In this document: positions 1 through 7,624 of the stretch, in pieces
Position numbering within the stretch: the first letter of the stretch is position 1
How the letters are laid out: each line of letters opens with the position of its first letter
Origin: Emcibacter nanhaiensis
Lineage (GTDB): Bacteria; Pseudomonadota; Alphaproteobacteria; Sphingomonadales; Emcibacteraceae
Direction: 5' to 3'
NCBI RefSeq assembly: GCF_006385175.1
Contig: NZ_VFIY01000006.1
Span: 62,001 to 126,000, forward strand
Length of the DNA stretch: 64,000 bases
The notes under the pieces: generated by a model
The model's input: the letters and a program-made list of their open reading frames with translations, nothing else
What the model was told of the DNA's origin: nothing
Database searches by the model: none
Program-made: the position numbers and the translations under genes

Positions 1-689
1 CGCCTCGTCTCACCGCTTCCTATTACATGGCGGACAGCGGCACCAAGGTCTTTGCCAACTGGGGCGAAGGCTTCAAGGCGCCGAGCGTGTTCCAGCTCAC
101 TTATATCTGCACTTTCTGCGGGTTGTCCGAGCCGAACCTTGGACTGCAGCCGGAGGAATCCGAAGGCTGGGAAATCGGCATCGAACAGAATCTGCTTGAG
201 GACCGGCTGTTTGTGGCTGCCACCTGGTTCCACCAGGACATCGATAACATGATCGATTTCTCCTATACGGCCGGCTATGACAACATCGCCCGTGTGGAAA
301 CCCAAGGCCTGGAACTGCGCCTCGACGCCCAGGTTCTCGATACCCTGCGCCTCAGCGCCAACTACACCTGGACCGACGCCACCGACGGCGAGACCGGCGA
401 ACAGCTGGTCCGCGTACCGGAGCATATGATCTTCGGCCAGCTGGAATGGGAGGCCGTGGAAGGTCTGTATCTGGCCCTCAGCATTACCCATAACAGCGAA
501 GAGACTGATCCCTACGCACCGCCCGTTGACGCCTGGAGCCGGGTCGACTTCCGTGCCAAATACCAGGTGACCGACAGCATCGAGCTGTTCGGCCGGGTGG
601 ACAATGTGCTGGATGAGGAATATCAGCAGGTATCCGGTTACGGCACACCGGACCGTTCCTTCTACCTCGGTGTCCGGACAGGGTTCTGA
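1..689 (+). CDS. TonB-dependent outer-membrane receptor, BtuB-like, C-terminal part (5' end outside window)
   Basis: This is the last ~228 codons of an outer-membrane beta-barrel receptor; the frame is open from the left edge. The repeated amphipathic strand pattern, the segment GEGFKAPSVFQL, the NVLDEEYQ turn and the terminal aromatic (VRTGF) are those of TonB-dependent receptors. The substrate is inferred from context: a BtuF-like binding protein starts 2 nt after its stop, followed by cobalamin genes, so uptake of cobalamin or cobinamide is likely. The plug and TonB box lie outside the window, so the family assignment within TonB receptors cannot be verified. Confidence 0.85.
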   Translation, partial: PRLTASYYMADSGTKVFANWGEGFKAPSVFQLTYICTFCGLSEPNLGLQPEESEGWEIGIEQNLLEDRLFVAATWFHQDIDNMIDFSYTAGYDNIARVETQGLELRLDAQVLDTLRLSANYTWTDATDGETGEQLVRVPEHMIFGQLEWEAVEGLYLALSITHNSEETDPYAPPVDAWSRVDFRAKYQVTDSIELFGRVDNVLDEEYQQVSGYGTPDRSFYLGVRTGF

Positions 690-691
690 TC

Positions 692-1564
692 ATGAGACAT
701 GTCGCCCTGAAATGTCTGATCTGTTTCGGGGCGGCGCTTCTGTTGTCACAAAATCTTATCGCGGCGGAGGGCCAAAAGCCCACCGTCGTTTCCCTGGATT
801 ATTGTTCCGATCAGTATGTGCTGGCACTGGCGGATCGGGACCAGATCCTTGCCCTGTCCAATGAAGCCAGAGACGTGCACAGTTTCTACCGGGAACAGGC
901 TGAGGGGCTGCCGCAGTTTCGTTCCACGTTAGAGGAAATTCTGGCGCTTAAGCCCGACGTGGTTGCCCGCTACTGGGCAGGGTCGGGCTTTCGGGACTAT
1001 CTGGCCAGCAACGGTTATTATATTGCGTCCGCCGGTTTCGGCTATAGCCGGGAGGCTCTGCTGAATAACATTCGCCTGTTTGGCAGGGCCTTGGGACAGG
1101 AAATGCGTGCGGCAGAGAAAGTGGCGGAGCTTAACCGCCGGTTTGACAGACTGGAAAACCTGCCCAGGCGATCGGAACTTGTCCTTTACCTGACTCCCAG
1201 CGGTTTTACCGCCGGCAAGGGTACTTATGTCAATGAGTTGCTCAATTTGGCGGGCTTCCGGACCATGGCCGATGAATTCGGTTATTCCGGCTGGCAGCAG
1301 ACTCCGCTGGAGCTTTTGACCAGTCGAAAGCCAGACCTGATTATTGGCAGTTTTTTTGACATGCAGTCCAACCATAATTCCAGCTGGAGTATCTCAAGAC
1401 ATGGCATGGTCAGGCGCATGCTGTCTGATATACCCACCATTTATGTACCGGGCCGTTATCTGTCGTGCAATGGCATTTTCCTGCCGGAGGCCGCTGACTA
1501 TATCCTTGAGGAACTGCAAAAGCTGGAAACGGGGACAAAAGACGCGGCGGAGGCGTCCGAATGA
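692..1564 (+). CDS. periplasmic corrinoid-binding protein, BtuF-like
   Basis: A 290-residue exported protein with a hydrophobic N-terminal signal (about residues 1-25, ending LIAAEG). The mature part begins with PTVVSLDYCSDQYVLAL and carries LKPDVVARYW and KPDLIIGSFF, the two half-domain signatures of the BtuF/FecB-type class III solute-binding fold. It probably hands cobalamin or cobinamide from the upstream receptor to an ABC permease; no btuC or btuD gene is visible here. It overlaps cbiB by 4 nt, so the two are translationally coupled. A siderophore- or heme-binding role is possible from the fold alone; context favours corrinoids. Confidence 0.8.
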   Translation: MRHVALKCLICFGAALLLSQNLIAAEGQKPTVVSLDYCSDQYVLALADRDQILALSNEARDVHSFYREQAEGLPQFRSTLEEILALKPDVVARYWAGSGFRDYLASNGYYIASAGFGYSREALLNNIRLFGRALGQEMRAAEKVAELNRRFDRLENLPRRSELVLYLTPSGFTAGKGTYVNELLNLAGFRTMADEFGYSGWQQTPLELLTSRKPDLIIGSFFDMQSNHNSSWSISRHGMVRRMLSDIPTIYVPGRYLSCNGIFLPEAADYILEELQKLETGTKDAAEASE

Positions 1565-2523
1565 TCCCGGCGCAGGCGCTTTTCTTTATTTTGGCGCTGG
1601 ATGCCTTGACCGGCGACCCCGAATGGCTGTATCGGCGCATCCCCCATCCGGCGGTTCTGATGGGGCGTTCCCTGGCCGCTCTTGAGCGTGAGTTCAATCG
1701 TTGGGAGACGGCGGGGAAAAGGGAGAATTTCATTCGCGGACTATTTTCTCTGACGGTTTACCTGATGTTCTGGATTCTACTCGCCGTGGCTGTTGAGATT
1801 GTCGCCTTTACATTGCTGCCGGTCTGGGGGGGCTGGATCGTGACAGTAGTTCTGGCCAGCACATTGCTGGCGGCGCGCAGCCTGTATGACCATGTGCTGG
1901 CGGTGGCGGACAGTCCCGATACCGAAAGCGGCAGACAGACGGTTGCCCGGATTGTCGGCCGGGATGTGGCGCAACTGGATGAAGCCGGGGTGAACCGGGC
2001 AGCGGTGGAAAGCCTGGCGGAAAATTTCTCCGATGGTGTCATGGCGCCCGCTTTCTGGTTTCTTGTTGCCGGTTTGCCCGGGCTTGTGGGCTATAAGGCG
2101 ATCAATACAGCGGACAGCATGATCGGGCACCGATCACCCCGGTATGAAACTTTTGGCAAGGCCGCGGCCCGGCTCGATGACCTGGCGAATTTCCTGCCGG
2201 CGCGGCTGACAGCGGTTTTGTTTATAGTAGCGGGCAGGCTGACAAGGCGTTTCGGGCTCCTGGAGGTTTTTGTGAAGACGATGGAGCAGGCGGCAGGGCA
2301 TCTGTCCCTCAATGCGGGCTGGCCCGAAGCAGCCTTGGGCAATATTTTGTCTTTCCGGCTTGGTGGACCTAGACGTTATGGTGAGGAAGAGGTTGACGGG
2401 GCCTATATGGGCACTGGCCGGTATGATCTCATTCGGCAGGATATCAAAGAGGCGCTGAAACTAACCAAGGTCGCCTTTGGAGTGATGGCCGGCGTAGTCT
2501 TGAGCGTGGGAGTCTTGTTATGA
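1561..2523 (+). CDS. cbiB: adenosylcobinamide-phosphate synthase, CbiB (CobD of the aerobic nomenclature)
   Basis: Integral membrane enzyme that attaches the aminopropanol(-phosphate) arm to adenosylcobyric acid. The 320-residue length is normal. The N-terminus (ALDALTGDPEWLYRRIPHPAVLMG) and the internal VESLAENFSDGVMAPAFW and NTADSMIGHRSPRYETFG segments are hallmark CbiB motifs, and several hydrophobic stretches fit a polytopic protein. Its start overlaps the btuF-like stop (ATGA) and its stop overlaps the cobD start, placing it in a tight + operon. Confidence 0.95.
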   Translation: MIPAQALFFILALDALTGDPEWLYRRIPHPAVLMGRSLAALEREFNRWETAGKRENFIRGLFSLTVYLMFWILLAVAVEIVAFTLLPVWGGWIVTVVLASTLLAARSLYDHVLAVADSPDTESGRQTVARIVGRDVAQLDEAGVNRAAVESLAENFSDGVMAPAFWFLVAGLPGLVGYKAINTADSMIGHRSPRYETFGKAAARLDDLANFLPARLTAVLFIVAGRLTRRFGLLEVFVKTMEQAAGHLSLNAGWPEAALGNILSFRLGGPRRYGEEEVDGAYMGTGRYDLIRQDIKEALKLTKVAFGVMAGVVLSVGVLL

Positions 2524-3536
2524 ATCACAGAGTTCACGGCGGCGACCTGCAGCAGGTCCAAAAACACTATCCCGACGCCCCACAGCCCTGGATTGACCTG
2601 TCCACCGGGATCAATCCCCATTCCTGGCCATGGCGGGAAAAAATATCCTCCGCGGAACTTGAACAGGCTGTCCGGCGTCTGCCTGGTCAGGCTGACATGG
2701 TGTTCTGCCGGGATGCCTGCGCTGACTATCTCGGCGTCGGGGCGGAGAAGATCATTCTCACGCCCGGATCCCAGGCGGCCATAGAACTTTTGCCGCGCTG
2801 TTTTGAGACCAATCGGAAAGTGATTGTTCCCGGTCCCACCTACAGCGAGCATCTGCGGTCCTGGTCCGCTGCCGGATTTCAGGTGGAGACTAAGCCCTAT
2901 GACTGGGACGGTCTGACCGGTCTGCCGGGGGGATCAATTCTTGTCCTGACTCACCCCAATAACCCCGATGGCCAAACGTTCGACACGGAAAAGCTCTATC
3001 AGCTGTCCATGCGGCATATTGAGCGGGGTGGTATGGTCATTGTCGACGAAGCCTTTGCCGATATCGATCCCGCACTCAGCCTGCTGACCTTTCCGTTGTC
3101 GGACGGTCTGGTGGTTCTGCGTTCGGCTGGCAAATTTTCCGGACTTGCCGGCCTGCGCCTTGGCACGGTTGTGACGTCCGGAACTGTGAGCCAGAGACTG
3201 AACAATCTTTGTCAGCTGTGGGAGATTTCCACGCTGACTTTGCGGGTCTTCGGGCATTTCTACCGGGACCTGTCCTGGATTTCAGCAATGCGTGAACAGC
3301 TTGCGGGGGAGATGAGAAGGTTGCAGGAACTTCTTGAAAAATATGGGTATTCCATAACGGGCTCAACGTCTCTCTATTGTCTGACAGAGGCGGAGGATGC
3401 GGCCGGGAAAGCTGGTAAATTGGCGCAGGCGGGTATTTATGTCCGCACCTTTCCGGATCATCCATCCTGGCTTCGTTTCGGAGTGCCGGGAAGCGAGGAA
3501 GCCTGGAACAGGCTTGCACAACAGTTGAGAGGGTGA
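2520..3536 (+). CDS. cobD: L-threonine-O-3-phosphate decarboxylase, CobD (PLP enzyme)
   Basis: Fold-type I PLP enzyme of 338 residues that makes (R)-1-amino-2-propanol phosphate, the linker used by CbiB. It shows the aminotransferase class I/II pattern: STGINPHSWP near the N-terminus, LTHPNNPDG around residue 145, IVDEAFADI (PLP-contacting Asp) and SAGKFSGLAGLRLG with the Schiff-base lysine near residue 205. Histidinol-phosphate aminotransferase is the nearest paralogue, but the STGINP start and the position directly after cbiB favour CobD. The start overlaps the cbiB stop by 4 nt. Confidence 0.92.
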   Translation: MNHRVHGGDLQQVQKHYPDAPQPWIDLSTGINPHSWPWREKISSAELEQAVRRLPGQADMVFCRDACADYLGVGAEKIILTPGSQAAIELLPRCFETNRKVIVPGPTYSEHLRSWSAAGFQVETKPYDWDGLTGLPGGSILVLTHPNNPDGQTFDTEKLYQLSMRHIERGGMVIVDEAFADIDPALSLLTFPLSDGLVVLRSAGKFSGLAGLRLGTVVTSGTVSQRLNNLCQLWEISTLTLRVFGHFYRDLSWISAMREQLAGEMRRLQELLEKYGYSITGSTSLYCLTEAEDAAGKAGKLAQAGIYVRTFPDHPSWLRFGVPGSEEAWNRLAQQLRG

Positions 3537-3539
3537 AGA

Positions 3540-4151
3540 ATGACATCTCAGGATAAAAACGAACAGCACCGCGCAGAAATGAAAAAACAACAGGCCGCTC
3601 ATCGCAAAAAAATGGCGGGAAAAGAACAGCAGAAACGCGGCCTGCTGATGGTCAATACCGGCTCTGGCAAGGGCAAGACCACGGCCGCTTTCGGCACCAT
3701 CCTGCGTGCCTTGGGCTGGAGCAGAAAGGTAGGCGTGGTGCAGTTCATCAAGGGAAAATGGAAAACCGGGGAGCGTCTGTTTTTCAAACGCTTCGAGGAT
3801 ATGGTGGATTTCCGGGTGATGGGCGAAGGTTTTACCTGGGATACCCAGGACCGGGAACGGGATATTGCCGCAGCCCGCGCCGCCTGGGAAGTGGGGCTCG
3901 ACATGATGCGCAGCGGCGACTATGACCTGGTGGTGCTGGATGAACTGAATATTGTCCTGCGGAACGATTATCTGCCGGTTGAGGAAGTAATCAAGGGACT
4001 GTTATCCCGGCACAAAGACTGTTCCGTCTTTGTTACCGGCAGGGATGCGCCGCAGGAACTGATCGGGGTCGCTGACCTGGTGACGGAGATGACGAATGTC
4101 AAACATCCCTTTGACGCCGGGTTCCAGCCGGTGCGGGGCATTGATTTCTAG
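3540..4151 (+). CDS. cobO: corrinoid adenosyltransferase, CobO/CobA/BtuR type
   Basis: Transfers the 5'-deoxyadenosyl group of ATP to cob(I)alamin or cob(I)yrinic acid diamide. The 203-residue length is typical. The charged N-terminal helix is followed by a P-loop NTGSGKGKTTAAFG (about residues 39-52), then VVQFIKGKWKTGE and VVLDELNIVLRNDYL (Walker B-like), all diagnostic. It is the last gene of the + operon, 3 nt after cobD. Its TAG stop overlaps tail-to-tail with the stop of the opposite-strand cobC (shared CTAG), so no independent terminator fits between them. Confidence 0.95.
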   Translation: MTSQDKNEQHRAEMKKQQAAHRKKMAGKEQQKRGLLMVNTGSGKGKTTAAFGTILRALGWSRKVGVVQFIKGKWKTGERLFFKRFEDMVDFRVMGEGFTWDTQDRERDIAAARAAWEVGLDMMRSGDYDLVVLDELNIVLRNDYLPVEEVIKGLLSRHKDCSVFVTGRDAPQELIGVADLVTEMTNVKHPFDAGFQPVRGIDF

Positions 4152-4771
4152 ACCGCTCCGGTATGGTTGAGCCGCACCAGGCGCCAGTGCCCGCCGTGGA
4201 AATCTTTCGGGCTATATTGCAGGTGGGTCAGCGACAGGGTGTCGAGGGCGAAATTCAGGGCCAGGTCAGGCGACAGGCCAAGACAATATCCGAGGATCGC
4301 CCGGATGACCCCGGCATGGGTGATGATTACCCGTGGCGTTGACGATCCGGAACCAGTCTGGTCTTTCATAAAGTGGCTCGCCCGCTCACAAACGTCTGTG
4401 AAGGCTTCTCCGCCCGGCGGTAGGCTGTGTGCTGCCAACAGCGACCAGTTGTGGGGTGGGAGGCGCTTGATCTTTGGCCAAAGATGATCGAAATCCAGTC
4501 CGTACCAGTCGCCGAAATCCTGTTCTGTCAGCTGTGGCGACGAGGTCAGTTCTGCCGACCCGGGTTTTCGCTCCCTGAGCGCATCGGCCGTTTGCCGGGT
4601 CCGTTGCAACGGGCTTGAAAACCACTGCGCATGGTCGGGTAGTTGATCCGCCAGCCAGTCGAGAGAGACGGCATCGGACAGGTTCGCCGGTTCGTTACCG
4701 GACTTGTAGAGATGTTCCCGGGCGCCCGCAACCGGGGCATGGCGGACCAGATAATAATCGATGATACTCAT
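4148..4771 (-). CDS. cobC: alpha-ribazole phosphatase-like histidine phosphatase, CobC
   Basis: Histidine-phosphatase-family enzyme (207 residues from the chosen start) expected to remove phosphate from alpha-ribazole-5'-phosphate or adenosylcobalamin-5'-phosphate. The catalytic phosphohistidine motif is YLVRHAP at the N-terminus; SSPLQRTRQTADAL (second RHG-region arginine) and VIITHAGVIRAIL (second histidine) follow. I chose ATG 4771, which overlaps the cobS stop as ATGA; the frame is open further upstream but that would run deep into cobS and precede the conserved LVRH strand. Other phosphoglycerate-mutase-like activities cannot be excluded from sequence alone. Confidence 0.88.
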   Translation of the reverse strand: MSIIDYYLVRHAPVAGAREHLYKSGNEPANLSDAVSLDWLADQLPDHAQWFSSPLQRTRQTADALRERKPGSAELTSSPQLTEQDFGDWYGLDFDHLWPKIKRLPPHNWSLLAAHSLPPGGEAFTDVCERASHFMKDQTGSGSSTPRVIITHAGVIRAILGYCLGLSPDLALNFALDTLSLTHLQYSPKDFHGGHWRLVRLNHTGAV

Positions 4772-5568
4772 GACATGAAATGCCCGAAGGAGAGCAGGCC
4801 GAGCAATATGGCGATTTCGCTGATCTGCTGGATCGCGCCAAGGATGTCGCCGGTAATACCGCCCACCTGTTTGACGGCGAGTTTTCCCAGACTGTAGGCT
4901 ACAACAAGGGACAGCAGCAGGCACAGCAGGACGGCCGGCCACCGGAGCAGCAGCAAACCGGGCAGCAGGGCGATTCCGAGTGCCCCTGTGAGCCGGGCCG
5001 TTGTCGGCTTTTCCGTTTCGGCGGCGAGCCCGTCCTTGCGGGCGGGAGGGAATAAACGCAGGGCGAGCACAATCATCAGGCGGCTCATAGCACCGCTGAC
5101 CAGCAACGCTGCGATGGCGCCACTAACACTCATGGCAGCCAGGGCGACCGTCTTGAGGCCTATGGAAATCAGCAGGGCGAGGGCGCCGTATGTACCGACA
5201 CGGCTGTCGCGCATGATTTCCAGCTTGCGCTCCCGCGTCAGGCCGCCACCAAAACCGTCGGCCACATCGGCCAGCCCGTCTTCGTGAAAAGCGCCGGTGA
5301 ACGCCATCATGGCCGCCAGGGCCAGCAGGATAGAGACAAGGGGCGGCAGCAGAAGCATCTGGGCGCCCCAGTACATCAATCCGCCAACCGCGGAAACCAG
5401 CAAACCGACCAGCGGATAGGCCCAAAGGCTGCGGGAAATATCCGGCGGATGGTCTGATAATTTCTCCCATGATACAGGAAGGCGGGTCAGCACCATGAGG
5501 GCCGCCGCTATATCCCGGACCGGGGAGGGGCTTTTATGCTGCTTCTCTTCTTCCGTTGTTCCGGTCAT
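4768..5568 (-). CDS. cobS: adenosylcobinamide-GDP ribazoletransferase, CobS (cobalamin synthase)
   Basis: Polytopic membrane enzyme (266 residues) that joins adenosylcobinamide-GDP to alpha-ribazole(-phosphate). Diagnostic features are LTRLPVSWE near the N-terminus, the acidic metal-binding motif FHEDGLADVADGFGGG around residues 95-110, and RDSRVGTYGALAL. The rest is hydrophobic helices, ending with GGITGDILGAIQQISEI. It sits between cobT and cobC with 4-nt overlaps on both sides, giving one - operon cobU-cobT-cobS-cobC. Confidence 0.95.
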   Translation of the reverse strand: MTGTTEEEKQHKSPSPVRDIAAALMVLTRLPVSWEKLSDHPPDISRSLWAYPLVGLLVSAVGGLMYWGAQMLLLPPLVSILLALAAMMAFTGAFHEDGLADVADGFGGGLTRERKLEIMRDSRVGTYGALALLISIGLKTVALAAMSVSGAIAALLVSGAMSRLMIVLALRLFPPARKDGLAAETEKPTTARLTGALGIALLPGLLLLRWPAVLLCLLLSLVVAYSLGKLAVKQVGGITGDILGAIQQISEIAILLGLLSFGHFMS

Positions 5569-6590
5569 TGCAATGACCTCGACACATGGGCCTCTTCGAA
5601 ACTGGCCATGCCGTTATAGGTGGCGAGCGAGGCGCGTAGGATCATCAGGGCGACGGCGGCGCCGGACGCTTCCCCCAGCCGCATGTCCAGTTGCAGGATC
5701 GGTGATTTGCCGAGTGTCTCGATCAGATGGCGATGACCGGGCTCGACGGACAGATGGGACACCTGGCAGTGATCCAGTATATCCGGGGCGCTTATGGTCA
5801 GCGCGGCGGCCGCGGCGGTAGAGATAAACCCGTCCAGCAGGACCGGGGTCCGGTACTGGCGAGCGGCGATTACCGCGCCGGCAATCGCGGCCAGCTCGCG
5901 CCCGCCCAGGCAGCGCAGCAGCTCGAAGGAGTCACTGATTTCGGGACTGTGCCGGCGGACGGCTGTTTCCACAACCTCCGCCTTGTGGGCCAGTTTATCT
6001 TTCGCAAGCCCGGTGCCGCGGCCGGTCCATTGCCCACTGTCGCCGCCGAACAGCGCCAGCGACAGGGCTGCGGCGGCGGTGGTGTTGCCGATCCCCATTT
6101 CTCCCAGCAGCAGGCAATCACAGTCGTCCGGCACGGCGTCGGCACCGGTTTGCAGGGCCCGGCAAAGCTCTTCTTCGCTCATGGCCGGGGCTTTGGTGAA
6201 GTCAGCGGTCGGATGGTCGAGATCCAGGCTGATGACCCGCAGTTTTGCACCGGCGGCTATGCAGAGCTGATTGATGGCGGCGCCGCCATTCTCAAAATTC
6301 TGCACCATCTGTTTGGTGACTGCCGGCGGATAGGCAGAGATGCCCTGCGCCGTGACACCGTGGTTGCCGGCAAAGACCAGGCAGGATATCTGATTCAGTC
6401 GGGGGTGTTCTTTGCCCTGCCACCCGGCCATGAAAATGGAAAGTTCTTCCAGCTTGCCAAGGGATCCCTGCGGTTTGGTCAGACTGTCCTGACGGGTCCG
6501 GGCATAGTCCATGCATCTCCTGTCCGGTGCGGGCAGGTTGTCAAGGGCGCGGAAGAACTCTTCGCGGCTGTTGAGAGAAATCTTGCTCAC
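5565..6590 (-). CDS. cobT: nicotinate-nucleotide:dimethylbenzimidazole phosphoribosyltransferase, CobT
   Basis: Activates the lower ligand: transfers phosphoribose from nicotinate mononucleotide to dimethylbenzimidazole. About 341 residues from a GTG that overlaps the cobU stop (GTGA); an ATG 15 nt upstream (6605) is an alternative. Signatures include DSLTKPQGSLGKLEEL, FAGNHGVTAQGISAYP, GEMGIGNTTAAAAL and the C-terminal LDMRLGEASGAA, where the family's catalytic glutamate lies. It is flanked by cobU and cobS with translational overlaps. Confidence 0.95.
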   Translation of the reverse strand: MSKISLNSREEFFRALDNLPAPDRRCMDYARTRQDSLTKPQGSLGKLEELSIFMAGWQGKEHPRLNQISCLVFAGNHGVTAQGISAYPPAVTKQMVQNFENGGAAINQLCIAAGAKLRVISLDLDHPTADFTKAPAMSEEELCRALQTGADAVPDDCDCLLLGEMGIGNTTAAAALSLALFGGDSGQWTGRGTGLAKDKLAHKAEVVETAVRRHSPEISDSFELLRCLGGRELAAIAGAVIAARQYRTPVLLDGFISTAAAAALTISAPDILDHCQVSHLSVEPGHRHLIETLGKSPILQLDMRLGEASGAAVALMILRASLATYNGMASFEEAHVSRSLQ

Positions 6591-7159
6591 AGCCCTTCTC
6601 CCCAAGTGGGCCGGCCGTCCCGCTTCAGGACCATCGGCAGGCCGGCGGCCATGTAAAACACATGGTCCGCAGCCTGGGCTATATGCTGATTGAGGCGTCC
6701 GGCCTGGTCGCGGAAGCTCCGGGCCAGGGCATTGTCCGGTACGATGCCGAGCCCGACTTCGTTGCTGATCATGATGGCATTGCCCCGGTGGTGCTGAAGG
6801 ACCTCCACAAGCTTTTCTGTTTCATCGTCAATATCCAGTTGATGTTCCATCAGATTATTGAGCCACAGGGTCAGGCAGTCAATCAGGACGGTTTCCTGAC
6901 CTTTCAGCTGTTCGGCGATGGCCAGGGGTTCCTCTATGGTGATCCAGTGAGTGCCGCGATCGTTCTGGTGCTTTGCGATCCTGTCCCGCATTTCCTCGTC
7001 TCGAGATTCGGCGGTGGCGAGATAGGTTGGGCGATTGTCCAGAGCCAGCGCCAGCTGTTCGCCGAACCGGCTTTTGCCGGAGCGGGCGCCGCCGATGATG
7101 AGGCTGATACCGGAAAAGCGCTCAAGATTGTCGGAAATATTCTGTCTTGAATTGTTCAT
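6587..7159 (-). CDS. cobU: adenosylcobinamide kinase / adenosylcobinamide-phosphate guanylyltransferase, CobU (CobP)
   Basis: Bifunctional enzyme (190 residues) that phosphorylates adenosylcobinamide and then transfers GMP. The P-loop GGARSGKS spans residues 23-30; THWITIEEP carries the guanylylated-histidine region, and LIDCLTLWLNNLM and ISNEVGLGIVPDN are family signatures. It is the first gene of the - operon. No Shine-Dalgarno sequence precedes its ATG; a small frame with a perfect AGGAGG ends 19 nt upstream, so its translation may be coupled to that leader. Confidence 0.95.
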   Translation of the reverse strand: MNNSRQNISDNLERFSGISLIIGGARSGKSRFGEQLALALDNRPTYLATAESRDEEMRDRIAKHQNDRGTHWITIEEPLAIAEQLKGQETVLIDCLTLWLNNLMEHQLDIDDETEKLVEVLQHHRGNAIMISNEVGLGIVPDNALARSFRDQAGRLNQHIAQAADHVFYMAAGLPMVLKRDGRPTWGEGL

Positions 7160-7178
7160 GATTTGTGAATGGTATTTG

Positions 7179-7400
7179 TTATTCGTCCCGAGTTGTCCCC
7201 ACTATATCGGCGACATTATCTGCGGGTAACTGATTTCTTTGGCTTTTTAGAAAAAAAGCAGTCGACCGGATTGGCTGCTGCTTAGTTTCTGTGTGGTGGT
7301 CTGGAACTGGTAGCTGTAGTCTACATGCAGGATTCTGGGGGTGTCCGTCCGTCCATGACGCGCGGTCATAAAAACCGCGCACGGGAAGTGCATATTTCAT
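7179..7400 (-). CDS. putative 73-residue leader ORF upstream of cobU
   Basis: A small frame starting MKYALPVRGFYDRASW behind a perfect AGGAGG (7406-7411) five bases before the ATG, far stronger than any ribosome site near cobU. It ends 19 nt before cobU, which lacks its own site. I recognise no family; the product is hydrophilic, with no signal peptide and one cysteine. A stem GCGCGGT/ACCGCGC lies inside (7361-7381) and a weak stem followed by T7 lies at 7251-7279, so attenuation or coupled translation is conceivable. It could still be a chance frame in a 5' leader. Confidence 0.35.
   Translation of the reverse strand: MKYALPVRGFYDRASWTDGHPQNPACRLQLPVPDHHTETKQQPIRSTAFFLKSQRNQLPADNVADIVGTTRDE
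7251..7279 (-). terminator. possible intrinsic terminator/attenuator in the cobU leader
   Basis: On the - strand AGCAG, a 13-nt loop, CTGCT, then seven T. The stem is short (5 bp), so termination would be weak or conditional. It lies inside the small leader frame and about 90 nt before cobU. Confidence 0.3.
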
Positions 7401-7569
7401 TCTTTCCTCCTGACGCCCATCGCACCATTTCTCAAAAATCTGCTTAACTTTATTCCTTGCAAGGCAAGCCCCTGCAGGGTCCTGTTCCCGCTCGCGCAAG
7501 CCTTCCCATTACCGGCTAATCGAAAATAATTCGCAAAAACATCTTGCGCTGACCGGGCGAGTCATAATA

Positions 7570-7601
7570 TGTAACAACATAACAAATGTAACGTTATAAC
7601 A
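7570..7601. promoter_or_regulatory. two tandem Zur-like operator boxes
   Basis: TGTAACAACATAACA (7570-7584) and TGTAACGTTATAACA (7587-7601) are tandem copies 17 nt apart. Each matches 11 of 14 fixed positions of the proteobacterial Zur pattern TGTTATA-N-TATAACA, and the second has a perfect right half TATAACA. They sit 24-55 nt before the receptor start at 7625 in an AT-rich segment, where a repressor would block RNA polymerase. The match was made by eye against the remembered consensus. The boxes may also touch the divergent cobU promoter. Confidence 0.6.
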
Positions 7602-7624
7602 TATTATTTTATCAGGATTTACGC

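Larger units (their letters stand above)
7160..7624. other. 465-nt divergent control region between cobU and the TonB receptor gene
   Basis: Holds the Zur-like boxes, the cobU leader frame and hairpins, including the 10-bp palindrome CCCTGCAGGG at 7470-7479. I searched both strands for the conserved cobalamin-riboswitch elements (CCGCNACTGT-like core and the B12 box ending ACCTGCC) and did not find a convincing copy, which is notable next to cobalamin genes. Confidence 0.5.

Noticed and set aside
7160-7624. Cobalamin riboswitch upstream of cobU or the TonB receptor gene
   Set aside because: Expected next to cobalamin genes, but neither strand shows the conserved CCGCNACTGT-like core or the B12 box. 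GGGAA and hairpins are present but not in the right order. A covariance-model search would settle it.
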